Origin: Firmicutes bacterium ADurb.Bin146
Lineage (GTDB): Bacteria > Bacillota > Clostridia > DUPQ01
Assembly (NCBI GenBank): GCA_002070475.1
Contig: MWDI01000036.1
Coordinates: 1 to 55,138, forward strand
Direction: 5' to 3'
Length of the DNA stretch: 55,138 nucleotides
The translations under genes and the position numbers were made by a program. The notes beneath the pieces were generated by a model, which did not search any database, was not told the DNA's origin, and worked only from the letters and a program-made list of their open reading frames with translations. This document shows, one piece after another, positions 9,649-18,707 of the stretch. Each line of letters begins with the position of its first letter. Position 1 is the first letter of the stretch.

Positions 9649-10953
9649 TTATTTCAACACAATATCCAAAATGAAAAGAGAAGCGAGTATTGTAGGAACA
9701 GAAATTATAACTCCATATTTAATAAAATCCAGAAATGTATATTTGATTTCGTGCTTTTTTAGTATAGATGTCCACATAATACCGGCAAGTGCGCCTACTG
9801 GTGTAAGGAAAGCACCGATATTTGACCCTATAATTGATCCATATACCCCTTTATTTACTAATGTAGCAGGTAGATTCTCAGCTATAGAGCTGTATAATAC
9901 GCTCATAGGTATATTGTTTATGAGGTTTGCAGTAAGAAACGAGCTTAATCCATATTTGTATGTAACGTTACCTATTCCGAAAAATCCTGCGATGTTATCA
10001 GTAACTTTGTACTTATCCAGAGCTAGGACTATTATGAACATGGATATGACAAAAGGAATCAACTGCCATGGAGCTCTTTTTATACATGAAGCAAGAAGCG
10101 TAAGTTTCTTTTTCTGTATAAGTTTGGATATTGTTATACATACAAAAAGACTTATAGCGAATGCAAGCGAAACAGGCCACATCTCAATTTTTATGTATGA
10201 TGAAAGAACTAATATGACAGTACATAATCCAAGATGAATAAGACCTATTATTAAAGAAGGCCTGTCTGCAATTTTAATATGCTCTATTGATGGATTTATT
10301 TCTTTCTTAAGCTGATTTCTAAATAAAAGCCACAAAACTAGAAAAGCAGTCAACCCTGCAGCTATTGTCGGAAGCAGCATTACCTTCGTATACTCAATAA
10401 AACTTATTCCATATGATGTAGCAAGATATATATTTGTAGGATTACCGATTACCAGCATCAGGCTCCAGGTATTTGCTGCAACAAACTGGGCTACCAGATA
10501 TGGTATAGCTGATATGTTTGCATTCTTTGCGAAATAGCATATAAACGGTGTAAATGTCAGCACGATTATATCATTTGATGTAAATATGGTAAGAACCGAA
10601 ACTGTCATATACAGATATGTAAAAAGCATGAACTGGCTGGACTTAGCTTTTTTCAGTGTCGCATTTGCTAGATACTGGAAGAATCCCACCTCGTCAAGGA
10701 ATATTGATAAAACTGTCATTGATATGAACAGGACCAGAATTTTTATCGGATTTATTGCAGTATCTGCAGTAAGACCCTGAGCTATTTCCTTAAAGCTTAT
10801 AGATTTGAATACGACCAGCAGCAGGGCTCCCATTAAAGCGATAGGCCAATAGGTATCAATAAAGAATCTTTTTACTTTAATCTGCGGTTTGAACAGCACC
10901 GCAAGTATCATTGTTATACATGTTATCGACCCGATATCGATTGCTGCTGACAC
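9649..10953 (-). CDS. ArsB/CitM-like ion transporter superfamily permease
   Basis: A 434-residue, very hydrophobic protein with about 11-12 predicted membrane helices. The twin signature segments fit the ion transporter superfamily: FTSNDIIVLTFTPF and VIGNPTNIYLATSYG in the first half, ANLINNIPMSVLYSS and GSNIGAFLTPVGALAG in the second. These N-P-T and N-N-I-P re-entrant motifs occur in ArsB, CitMHS, NhaD and P-protein permeases, which move anions or exchange Na+/H+. No arsenic genes (arsR, arsC) lie nearby, so arsenite export is not supported; a carboxylate or other anion is equally possible. The start is GTG, with GGAGG 6 bases upstream. It precedes the kinase gene by 58 bases. Confidence 0.75.
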   Translation of the reverse strand: MSAAIDIGSITCITMILAVLFKPQIKVKRFFIDTYWPIALMGALLLVVFKSISFKEIAQGLTADTAINPIKILVLFISMTVLSIFLDEVGFFQYLANATLKKAKSSQFMLFTYLYMTVSVLTIFTSNDIIVLTFTPFICYFAKNANISAIPYLVAQFVAANTWSLMLVIGNPTNIYLATSYGISFIEYTKVMLLPTIAAGLTAFLVLWLLFRNQLKKEINPSIEHIKIADRPSLIIGLIHLGLCTVILVLSSYIKIEMWPVSLAFAISLFVCITISKLIQKKKLTLLASCIKRAPWQLIPFVISMFIIVLALDKYKVTDNIAGFFGIGNVTYKYGLSSFLTANLINNIPMSVLYSSIAENLPATLVNKGVYGSIIGSNIGAFLTPVGALAGIMWTSILKKHEIKYTFLDFIKYGVIISVPTILASLFILDIVLK

Positions 10954-11053
10954 TAATTGCCTCCATAAAAAATTGCAGCTTCCTGCCGCATTTTAATGAT
11001 AATAGTAGCACAACCGATACCGAAGTCAATATATATTTTAAATACCTATATCA

Positions 11054-11797
11054 TCACTGTTTACAGTATACAATTATTGCGTCATGCATGAGTTTAGCGG
11101 TACCTTCTCCATATTTGTCCAGGTTCTTTTTAAACCTTTCATCTTCCACATACATAAGGGCTAAACCTCTTAATATTTCTGTTGTGCAGTCATAAGAATA
11201 TCTGGTTATGTGTTCCTGCCATCTCTTGACCAGTTTCTGAACTATCTCACCAGATGGATCGGTCCCTATGTTATTTGCAAACTCTTTAAATATCTCTTCT
11301 GCTTCATTCATCATATCTGTTTTTTCTTTTTCGTTATATGAATCATGTTTAATGGCAGACTGCTGATAAGCTTTTGATTTTCCCCATTTCTGCTCTGCTT
11401 CGTCTGCATACTGCTTCCTTGCATTTTCATATTCCTGTAATACATCATTTTTCACATTCATTTCTTCTCCCTTCAAAGCCTGCTTAGTAAGCTCAATAAG
11501 GCTTTCTATGTGTTTTTTCTTGAAAATCAGAAGATCCCTATGTTTTATAAGCGCTTCATTTTTGTCATAATCGGACTTTTTCATTATATTAGCGATTTCC
11601 TTCAATGAGAATCCCAGTTCCTTGTAAAACATTATCTGCATAAGAGCGGATATCGCTTCATCATCATACTGCCGGTATCCTGCTTTTGTTAATCCCGAAG
11701 GCTTTAAAAGTCCTATCTCGTCATAATAGTGAATAGCTCTAATGCTCAACCCGGTTAAAGCTGCTGTCTTTTTTATACTTAAAGGCTTTTTAACCAT
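11054..11797 (-). CDS. MerR-family regulator with TipAS-type ligand domain (Mta/TipA-like)
   Basis: A 247-residue transcription activator. Residues about 5-75 are the MerR winged helix-turn-helix (ALTGLSIRAIHYYDEIGLL, then GYRQYDDE), followed by a coiled-coil dimer helix to about residue 112 and a C-terminal TipAS-like all-alpha domain of about 130 residues, which in TipAL, SkgA and Mta binds ligands such as thiopeptides. The upstream promoter has a 19-base spacer with a central palindrome, the hallmark of MerR control, so the gene is probably autoactivated. The adjacent genes (permease downstream on the same strand, c-di-GMP phosphodiesterase divergent) might be targets, but no evidence shows this. 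Confidence 0.88.
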   Translation of the reverse strand: MVKKPLSIKKTAALTGLSIRAIHYYDEIGLLKPSGLTKAGYRQYDDEAISALMQIMFYKELGFSLKEIANIMKKSDYDKNEALIKHRDLLIFKKKHIESLIELTKQALKGEEMNVKNDVLQEYENARKQYADEAEQKWGKSKAYQQSAIKHDSYNEKEKTDMMNEAEEIFKEFANNIGTDPSGEIVQKLVKRWQEHITRYSYDCTTEILRGLALMYVEDERFKKNLDKYGEGTAKLMHDAIIVYCKQ

Positions 11798-11825
11798 TTG
11801 ATCTGCCTGACCTCCTTATAGTCAT

Positions 11826-11856
11826 ATGTTAAACTATTACGTAATGTAAGAGTCAA
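11826..11856 (-). promoter_or_regulatory. MerR-type promoter with 19-bp spacer and central palindrome
   Basis: On the minus strand TTGACT (11856-11851) and TAACAT (11831-11826) are separated by exactly 19 bases. The perfect 10-base palindrome ATTACGTAAT (11836-11845) is centred in that spacer. MerR-family activators bind such dyads and untwist the overlong spacer. It lies 29 bases before the merR start codon, with GGAGG between. Confidence 0.75.
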
Positions 11857-12042
11857 TACATTTTCTTAATAAATTCCCAACAAACTTGTTTTTATACAAT
11901 ATCACTGATTATTATATAATTTTATCAATATTTTACAAATATATTGTTGCATTATTGTGTTATCGCCTAAAATATGATACCCTAATTATCGATTGGCAGG
12001 TTATATATAATAGTAAAAGAACAGTAAATTAAAAGGACATAT

Positions 12043-14844
12043 ATGGATATTCATAAGACGGAAAAAAGGATACCTTCAAAATTCATTTATAGCAGAATTT
12101 TCTTTTTCGCACTTTTATTCCTGCTTTCTGTAAGCGGAGTATTTTATACCTGGAACACATTTAATAATCATCTTGTAACACAGGAGCAAGAAGCAGTCCT
12201 TCTTGCTAAAAGCGCATCCTCTCTAATCCCGAAATCCTATCTGAAGGCATTGGATAATGATCTTAGCGATTTAAATAAAAGTGAGTATCTGAGTATAAAA
12301 AACAGCCTTATGGATTTCGTTAAAACTAGCGACCGCATCAGATTCGCTTACTTCATGATGATGCAAAATGGCAACATCGTCTTTGCAGCAGATTCTGAAC
12401 CTTCGGACTCTTTAGATTATTCTTTTCCAGGACAGATATACGCTGAAGCAGAGACATGGGATTTTATACCATTCGAACAGAAAGCACCATCCATATCGAA
12501 ACCTTTCGAAGATCGCTGGGGCAGATGGATAAGCGTCATGATACCTATAACTGATACCGATACAGGTGAGGTTTTAGCTGCATTCGGGCTGGATTATCCT
12601 GCAAAGCAATGGTATATAACTCCAATAAAGAATGCAATGCAGTCGGCTATTCTTTCTCTTTGTATTGTAGCTATGATTGTTGTTCTTTATATAATTTCAC
12701 TAATGAATATCCAACTGAAAAAAGACCGTCAGCTGATTAGAAAAGCTGACGACCGGTTAAAGGAAAGTATGACTTTATACAAAGCTGTATTTGATCAGAC
12801 TACAATAGGAATAGCAATTGCGGATAACTATAAATATCTGGTTGAAACAGAATCAGGCCTTCCAAGCATTAATGCAGCCTTTGAGAGCATACTGGGAAGA
12901 TCAAAAGAAGAAATAGCAGAAACTACATGGTCCGAACTTACATACCCTGAAGACCTTGGTATAGACATGGAGTATTTTCATAAGTTTAAAGCCGGCCTTA
13001 TAGACGGGTATGATCTGGAAAAAAGATACCTCAGGCCTGATGGAGAAGAAGTTTGGGTGCATATGACCATCTCACCTCTGCTTTTTGAGAACGAAAATAA
13101 TAAATACCATCTGTGTATTATTGAGGACATATCAAAAAGGAAACTGATTGAAAGAAACCTTCTGGAATCTGAAAGAAGCAAGTCACTCCTACTGGACAAC
13201 ATCCCAGGAATGATTTACAGATGCAGATATGACAGGGACTGGACCATGCTGTTTATATCGCAAGGATGTAAGGAACTGACCGGTTATTCTCCTGAATCAC
13301 TAATTGACAATACTGATAGATCATATAATGACCTTATCGCGCCAAAATATCGTGAATTCATATGGGAAAAATGGTCTTTAGTACTACCTGCTAAACAAAA
13401 ATTCATATATGAGTATGAAATTATTACTGCATCAGGCCAGATAAAATGGGTATATGAGCAAGGCCAGGGCATATATGATGAACTGGATAATGTAGTGGCG
13501 CTTGAAGGCCTTGTAATAGATATAACCGACCGTAAAAAACATGAAGAGAGAATAAAATACATTAATGAACATGATCCGCTGACCGGATTATTTAATCAAA
13601 AATTCCTGATAGAAACATTTAGCAAAGATTTAGACAGAAGAGATAATTCCTTCAAAGCTTTAATTGTCATTCACATAAGAAGATACAGTTTAATGCTGAC
13701 TGCTTACGGGTATTCCTATTGTGAATCTGTAACTAAAGATATCGCTATGCATTTAGCTAAGATATCAGATGATTCGCATATGCTTTATCAGCTAACAATG
13801 GACAGATTCGCGATATATGTGAGAAATTTCCACAATAAGAATGAACTTATGAAACTTTGTGACAGGATAGTGGAGATATTAGGTTACAATATTGCTTTAA
13901 AATCATATGGCGCATGGGTTGGTGCTGATATATTTAACGAGAAAGACAATGACATCCAGACAGTTCTGAAAAATGCTACAATGGCAGCGACATCAGCAAA
14001 TAGCATAAATCCCTTCGGTTACAGTTTTTATGATGTAGACATGGAATCCAATATAATGAGGCAGGAAAACATAAAAGATATACTTGCTGCAATTTGCGAT
14101 AACACAAGAAGAGACTCTTTTCATCTTGAATATCAGCCTATAATCAGCAGAGACGGAAGCATTCATGCTTTTGAAGCTCTAGCCCGCATAAACGATAAGA
14201 CACTGGGAAATATAAGTCCGGTTGAATTCATAGCCATTGCAGAAAAAAGACATCTTATTGTAGAACTGGGCAGAATAATACTTGATGAAGCATGTGGATT
14301 CATTAAGGAGCTGCAGGATAAGGGCTGGCATGATGTGTCGGTTTCAGTTAATATTTCTGCAATACAAGTATTAAGAGACGATTTTCTGACTGACTTAAAA
14401 TATGCTATTAATAAAAATGCTATTTCTCCTGAAAAACTGATTTTGGAGATTACTGAATCAGTTTTTGCTGAAAACTTGGAAGTTATAAACAACCAGCTCG
14501 CAAAAGCCCAGATTTTAGGCATCCGTTCAGCAATAGATGATTTTGGTACAGGTTACTCCTCCTTATCCAGAGAACGTGAAATTGCTGCTGACATAATTAA
14601 AATAGACAAGTTCTTCCTTGACCAGTTTCTCACTAAAGATGAAAAGGAACTTATAACATCTGATATAATTAATCTTGCTCATAAGCTGGGACAGAAAGCA
14701 GTTGCAGAAGGAATAGAACACCAAAGCCAGCTCGAATATCTTAAGAGGAATAATTGTGATTATTATCAGGGTTATCTTTTCTCGAGACCGGTTGTAGCAA
14801 ATAAAGCCATTGAGCTTCTTGAATCAGGAAATTACAATATTTAA
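12043..14844 (+). CDS. Membrane PAS/PAS/degenerate-GGDEF/EAL cyclic-di-GMP phosphodiesterase
   Basis: A 933-residue sensor enzyme that should hydrolyse c-di-GMP. Layout: membrane helix at about 16-36, an extracytoplasmic sensor of about 160 residues, second helix at about 199-224, two PAS domains (about 242-370 and 380-503), GGDEF-like domain (505-665) and EAL domain (675-925). The GGDEF signature is replaced by TMDRF around residue 587, so cyclase activity is unlikely. The EAL domain keeps its catalytic set: FEALARI (E711), VSVNIS, LEITES, DDFGTGYSS, IKIDKFF, AEGIE and QGYLFSRP. The degenerate GGDEF domain may act as a GTP sensor, as in other such proteins. AAAAGGA lies 6 bases before the ATG. 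It is divergent from the MerR gene. Confidence 0.92.
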   Translation: MDIHKTEKRIPSKFIYSRIFFFALLFLLSVSGVFYTWNTFNNHLVTQEQEAVLLAKSASSLIPKSYLKALDNDLSDLNKSEYLSIKNSLMDFVKTSDRIRFAYFMMMQNGNIVFAADSEPSDSLDYSFPGQIYAEAETWDFIPFEQKAPSISKPFEDRWGRWISVMIPITDTDTGEVLAAFGLDYPAKQWYITPIKNAMQSAILSLCIVAMIVVLYIISLMNIQLKKDRQLIRKADDRLKESMTLYKAVFDQTTIGIAIADNYKYLVETESGLPSINAAFESILGRSKEEIAETTWSELTYPEDLGIDMEYFHKFKAGLIDGYDLEKRYLRPDGEEVWVHMTISPLLFENENNKYHLCIIEDISKRKLIERNLLESERSKSLLLDNIPGMIYRCRYDRDWTMLFISQGCKELTGYSPESLIDNTDRSYNDLIAPKYREFIWEKWSLVLPAKQKFIYEYEIITASGQIKWVYEQGQGIYDELDNVVALEGLVIDITDRKKHEERIKYINEHDPLTGLFNQKFLIETFSKDLDRRDNSFKALIVIHIRRYSLMLTAYGYSYCESVTKDIAMHLAKISDDSHMLYQLTMDRFAIYVRNFHNKNELMKLCDRIVEILGYNIALKSYGAWVGADIFNEKDNDIQTVLKNATMAATSANSINPFGYSFYDVDMESNIMRQENIKDILAAICDNTRRDSFHLEYQPIISRDGSIHAFEALARINDKTLGNISPVEFIAIAEKRHLIVELGRIILDEACGFIKELQDKGWHDVSVSVNISAIQVLRDDFLTDLKYAINKNAISPEKLILEITESVFAENLEVINNQLAKAQILGIRSAIDDFGTGYSSLSREREIAADIIKIDKFFLDQFLTKDEKELITSDIINLAHKLGQKAVAEGIEHQSQLEYLKRNNCDYYQGYLFSRPVVANKAIELLESGNYNI

Positions 14845-14865
14845 CTGCTGATAATAACCTATATA

Positions 14866-16011
14866 CTACTTATATTTGTGAAGAAGCTCCATCATAAGCA
14901 TGAAATTATTAATCGGTGTTGTCGGTGCAACAAGATTGGAACATCCCACAATTGCTCCTGATAACTCTTTTGCCGCTGATACCGCTTTGGTAACCTCAGC
15001 TTTTACATCATCCTGGCTCTTCTTGTCCAGAGTTGATGACGCAATTCCGCCAACAACAGTAATATTCGGATATCTTGTCCTGATTGAACGTATATCCATC
15101 CCGCAGGAACAGTCTGCTTCATAATGAGCATCTATCCCGCTGTGAATATATAGGTCATCTGCTACATCCCAGAAATACCCGTCAGAACCGAAAACATGAA
15201 AAAGGCCGTATTCATGGCACTTATCTGATATCCTTCTTAGGCGCGGGACCATTAGTTTCTTAAATATCTCGTTTGAGTATATAAGTCCTCTGTTGCAGGC
15301 GCAATCGCCTCCGCCATATGCGATTTTTGCACCTACTGACGCGATTAATGGAATGTTCATTAATGCTCTTTGTGTATGAGCTTCTAAATATCTTTCAACC
15401 AGATCCGGCCTTGAGGCAACTGCCTCATACCATATTTGCCTGGTATTAGGTATAGCTAATGCTACACCTGATGTGTATGTTGCTTTTTCATTTTTAAAAT
15501 AACTCATTGTATCCAGGTACTCATTATGCATAGAGATTTTGGGAACGTATCTTTTGTTGTATTCCTCCTGGTTAACTACTTCATCCTCCAGAAGATCCAC
15601 ATCCTCTATGTCTTTTTTGGTATCTTCAATGCATGCGAAAAGCTCATATTCATCGAAGTACCTCATTATCCAGTGAGTCCCATCTTCCCTCTCGTAGTAG
15701 AATGTCACATCATCAAGCATTTTTACCGGTTTGTACTGATATCTCCAGTATGAAGGGCGTACATAATCAAAGTCCATTGCTTGAGCCCAGTCAAAAGCAT
15801 CCTGCCTGGATTTTTCTACAAATTCCCTATGAGCTTCTTCTCCGTTAAATCTTGCAAGACTTTCCCTGTACTGCTGTATTCCGCCACCCACATACATGGT
15901 TCTTCCCATAACTTGTGAAGCTATTCTTGATGAAACAGAACCGCAGTAAATCGGTACATGATCGCTTCTTTGTTTATTGTATGCCGCCATTACCCGTTCA
16001 TATGAGTTCAT
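14866..16011 (-). CDS. Uroporphyrinogen decarboxylase-family (UroD/MtaA-like) methyltransferase
   Basis: A 381-residue TIM-barrel protein of the UroD superfamily. True HemE has conserved N-terminal arginines and a length near 340; this protein instead resembles the corrinoid-linked methyltransferase/unknown branch, with MNSYERVMAAYN at the start. The MtaA-type zinc motif H-x-C is not intact: the matching position reads FHVFGSDG, though a later cysteine exists in IVGCSNLVAP. ATG at 16011 is preferred over the in-frame ATG at 16023 because GGAGACC lies 6 bases ahead of the former. It is the last gene of the operon with the ABC ATPase, permease and corrinoid-binding protein, starting 17 bases after the ATPase stop. 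A methyl transfer involving the corrinoid protein is a reasonable but untested inference. Confidence 0.8.
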   Translation of the reverse strand: MNSYERVMAAYNKQRSDHVPIYCGSVSSRIASQVMGRTMYVGGGIQQYRESLARFNGEEAHREFVEKSRQDAFDWAQAMDFDYVRPSYWRYQYKPVKMLDDVTFYYEREDGTHWIMRYFDEYELFACIEDTKKDIEDVDLLEDEVVNQEEYNKRYVPKISMHNEYLDTMSYFKNEKATYTSGVALAIPNTRQIWYEAVASRPDLVERYLEAHTQRALMNIPLIASVGAKIAYGGGDCACNRGLIYSNEIFKKLMVPRLRRISDKCHEYGLFHVFGSDGYFWDVADDLYIHSGIDAHYEADCSCGMDIRSIRTRYPNITVVGGIASSTLDKKSQDDVKAEVTKAVSAAKELSGAIVGCSNLVAPTTPINNFMLMMELLHKYK

Positions 16012-16028
16012 AGTGGTCTCCATTTGTC

Positions 16029-16715
16029 TTACTTGGTTATATCGAGATTTATCTTCCCATCTTTTATTTCTATTATCCTGTCAGCCTTTTCTGCTATCCT
16101 TCTGTCATGAGTTATTACAATAAATGTTGTTTTATATTTAATATTAATATCTCTAAGAAGATCATATATAGTCTCTGTAGAGTCAGAATCCAGATTTCCT
16201 GTAGGTTCGTCTGCAAGTATCATTTTAGGATCATTCATGAGGGCTCTTGCTATTGCCGTCCTCTGCTGCTGTCCTCCGGACATTTTAGTAGAAGGATTAT
16301 TCATTACTTTTTCCAGTCCAACAAGCCTGAGCCTTTCCTTTGCCTTTTCCAGAACTTCTTTTGTTACAGGCTTTTTTTGAATATTATATGGCATAAGCAC
16401 ATTCTCTAAAGCTGTGAACTCCGGAAGCAGATAATGGAACTGGAATACGAATCCGATTGTCTTATTCCTGTAATCTGACAGCTGATTGGCAGACATATCT
16501 TTTATATTGTTTCCGTCTATCAGAACATCACCTGATGTCGCTGTATCCAAAGTCCCTATAATATTCAATAAAGTGCTCTTCCCGCTTCCAGACTGCCCTA
16601 TTATCGAATTAAATGAACCTTCATCAAAAGAAAGATTTATATCATATAATACCTGCGTTTTTATATCTGTCCCGTATATCTTATTTACATTTTTAAGCTC
16701 TAAAATCTTATTCAT
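16029..16715 (-). CDS. ABC transporter ATP-binding protein (LolD/MacB type)
   Basis: A 228-residue ATPase with all expected motifs: Walker A GQSGSGKST (40-48), Q-loop FVFQFHYLLPEFT (about 89-101), signature MSGGQQQR (145-152), Walker B MILADEP with E170, and the switch histidine in VITHD. The sequence fits the MacB/LolD/FtsE family, whose permeases do not pump through a classic channel but work as mechanotransmitters or exporters of lipids and peptides. AGAGGA precedes the ATG by 6 bases. It lies 11 bases after the permease gene and before the UroD gene on the same strand. Confidence 0.93.
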   Translation of the reverse strand: MNKILELKNVNKIYGTDIKTQVLYDINLSFDEGSFNSIIGQSGSGKSTLLNIIGTLDTATSGDVLIDGNNIKDMSANQLSDYRNKTIGFVFQFHYLLPEFTALENVLMPYNIQKKPVTKEVLEKAKERLRLVGLEKVMNNPSTKMSGGQQQRTAIARALMNDPKMILADEPTGNLDSDSTETIYDLLRDINIKYKTTFIVITHDRRIAEKADRIIEIKDGKINLDITK

Positions 16716-16726
16716 AATAATCCTCT

Positions 16727-17908
16727 TTAATTGTTTCTTATAATATCTATCGCATTAAGCTTTGATGAACGTATTGCAGGCATTAATGCTGCTAATACTG
16801 ATGCTACAACCGCAATCAGTCCGGATAAAGCTATGAATGAATAACTTATATATAAATCGACTACTGGTGTCCCATCAGCATTCAGAGCAAATTTTGTAAA
16901 AGCAAAAGACAGCCCTAGTCCGAAAAGTATTCCCATTAATGCACCAAAGAAACCGAGTATAAGGCCTTCAAACAGGAAAATATAGCTTGTTGTGGAATTC
17001 CTGATTCCCATTGCTTTCAATATTCCTATCTGCTTGGATTTCTGTAATACAGTTATAGCCAGTATACTTGCTATGCTTATTACTACTGATATTATTACAA
17101 ATACCTGTATCATATAGCTGGATATGCTCTGGCCTTGTAACCCGCTAAGCAGGGATTCATTCTGCTCTTTCCAGTTAATGATCTTATATTCTTCATCTCC
17201 AATAACATTGGCTATATTCACAGATATCTCATCTGTTATGAATATTGCATCCTCATTAACCTGCATCTCAACAGATGTTATAACATCATCTAGCTCGAAA
17301 AACTTCTGAGCATTACTAAGAGTTGTTATAGCCCAGTTTGTATTCAGGCTTGAGACCTTAAGATCAAAAAATCCGACAACAGTGCTTTTGAATATTTTTC
17401 TCGCTTCAGTCCGGAAAATATCAACTTCTTCTCCGACTTCAAGCCCATATTCTTTCTTAAGATCGATACCAAGAAGTATTTCATTATCACCTTTTGGCAT
17501 ACGTCCTTCTACAATACGGTTGGATATATCATAAATCCCATCAGCCATGCTTTCAGGTTTATCTATATCAAATCCTCTTATTATTAAAGACTGATTTTTA
17601 TCATCATATAACAAGAATGCCTGATTATCCAAAACAGGAGAAATCTTAGTAATATTTTCATCTGTTTCTGCAATATCTGATATGAGCTTGTCGTATTCTG
17701 AAATGTATCTTTCATCCTGATTGGATGATACTGTTATCTGGGATGAATTGCCTATTGTCTTCTCTACAAGACCCTTCTGCAACCCTTGTATCAATGAACC
17801 TATAAATATCTGTACCGATACGCCTATGGCAATACCCAGTATTATGAGTATTGTCTGGCTTATATTCGAAGAAAGGAATCTGCCTGCTATCTTAAGTCCC
17901 AATTTCAT
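16727..17908 (-). CDS. FtsX/MacB-like ABC transporter permease
   Basis: A 393-residue membrane protein with the FtsX/LolC arrangement: one N-terminal helix (about 17-38, SQTILIILGIAIGVSVQIF), an extracytoplasmic MacB periplasmic-core-like domain of about 220 residues, then three helices near 270-295, 315-345 and 355-385. The end of the first cytosolic loop reads SKQIGILKAMGI, the ATPase-coupling segment usual in this family. The start ATG overlaps the stop of the corrinoid-binding gene by ATGA and AAGGAG precedes it. It pairs with the downstream ATPase. In Gram-positives such two-gene transporters often handle peptides or lipids; the cargo here is unknown. Confidence 0.9.
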   Translation of the reverse strand: MKLGLKIAGRFLSSNISQTILIILGIAIGVSVQIFIGSLIQGLQKGLVEKTIGNSSQITVSSNQDERYISEYDKLISDIAETDENITKISPVLDNQAFLLYDDKNQSLIIRGFDIDKPESMADGIYDISNRIVEGRMPKGDNEILLGIDLKKEYGLEVGEEVDIFRTEARKIFKSTVVGFFDLKVSSLNTNWAITTLSNAQKFFELDDVITSVEMQVNEDAIFITDEISVNIANVIGDEEYKIINWKEQNESLLSGLQGQSISSYMIQVFVIISVVISIASILAITVLQKSKQIGILKAMGIRNSTTSYIFLFEGLILGFFGALMGILFGLGLSFAFTKFALNADGTPVVDLYISYSFIALSGLIAVVASVLAALMPAIRSSKLNAIDIIRNN

Positions 17909-18564
17909 AAAGAAACTCCTTCCTTCCCAATATTTAATATATCTTCATATGTCCTGGCATAATAATCCGCACCGACCTGCTTAAGTTTGTTTTCCTCGTC
18001 ACCGACGAAAGCATATCCTCCCACAACTATCTTAAGGTCATAACCGACTGCTTTCTTAAGCTCCTCAACCATACGCTTTGCTGCAACCAGATGGAAATAA
18101 TTGCTTACACTAATCGCGACTACTGATGGTTTAATCGCATGTACGGCATTATAGAAATCACGATATGGAGTATTGCTTCCCACAAATACAGTGTCATATC
18201 CGCTTATAGTAAAAAAGTCTGCAGCCATTCTGGCACCTAAATCATGATATTCCTCTGGAGGGCATAATACTGCGGCAATACCTTTATTTGCATTTTTAAG
18301 CTGATTTCTCTTCTCTATTACATAAGGATATGCACATTCCACAATAGTCCTGACAATGCCGGTTTTGACATGTTCTTTCCAGATGCATATCTTTCTGTCT
18401 TCAAGGTCACATTGTATATTATTGAGAAGAGGCGTCAGTATTCTGCTATATAGGGTAATGACATCAATTTCTTTTGACTCGAGCTTTGAGATGATATATG
18501 TTACGGCCTTTTCTTTATTTTCCTCATCAAAATAAACCTTAAATTCCTGCAGGATCTTATCCAT
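17905..18564 (-). CDS. Cobalamin (corrinoid)-binding protein
   Basis: A 219-residue two-domain protein. Residues about 1-88 form a four-helix cap-like domain (B12-binding_2 type) and about 93-215 a Rossmann-like B12-binding domain. The base-off/His-on motif D-x-H-x-x-G appears as EYHDLG with H107 as candidate lower cobalt ligand; E in place of D is known in CarH-type sensors. FVGSNTPYRDF and the SVVAISVSNYF strand resemble sensory B12 domains slightly more than MtaC-type methyl carriers. No DNA-binding domain is attached. I moved the start to ATG 18564 because AGGAGGG lies 4 bases upstream; a TTG further out at 18582 is unlikely. It heads an operon with an ABC transporter and a UroD-type methyltransferase and overlaps the permease by 4 bases. 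Confidence 0.85.
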   Translation of the reverse strand: MDKILQEFKVYFDEENKEKAVTYIISKLESKEIDVITLYSRILTPLLNNIQCDLEDRKICIWKEHVKTGIVRTIVECAYPYVIEKRNQLKNANKGIAAVLCPPEEYHDLGARMAADFFTISGYDTVFVGSNTPYRDFYNAVHAIKPSVVAISVSNYFHLVAAKRMVEELKKAVGYDLKIVVGGYAFVGDEENKLKQVGADYYARTYEDILNIGKEGVSL

Positions 18565-18608
18565 AATCCCTCCTTCTGCCAAAAGGCATGGTTTTTACTT
18601 ACCTGTTA

Positions 18609-18617
18609 ATTATATCA
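18609..18617 (-). promoter_or_regulatory. Extended -10 promoter of the corrinoid/ABC/UroD operon
   Basis: On the minus strand the sequence TGATATAAT (TGn plus a perfect TATAAT) lies about 45 bases before the corrinoid-binding gene. The -35 region is poor, as is common for extended -10 promoters. No B12 riboswitch was recognised between it and the start codon. Confidence 0.45.
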
Positions 18618-18707
18618 ATTGCCGATTGGAGTTAAAAGAAGATTATTTTGCATTAAAGCCTTTATTAAGGCTGTTTTCAGTAATAAAGTCACTGAAATAA
18701 TAAGTAT

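Noticed and set aside
9649..10953. Arsenite efflux pump ArsB
   Set aside because: Only the superfamily motifs are seen; there is no arsR, arsC or arsA nearby, so the specific function is not supported.
14866..16011. HemE (heme biosynthesis) function for the UroD-type genes
   Set aside because: The three proteins lack the conserved HemE N-terminal arginine motif, no other hem gene is nearby, and three copies in 38 kb do not fit a single housekeeping role.
18565..18582. TTG start for the corrinoid-binding protein
   Set aside because: The TTG has no ribosome-binding site, and the ATG at 18564 is preceded by AGGAGGG at good spacing.
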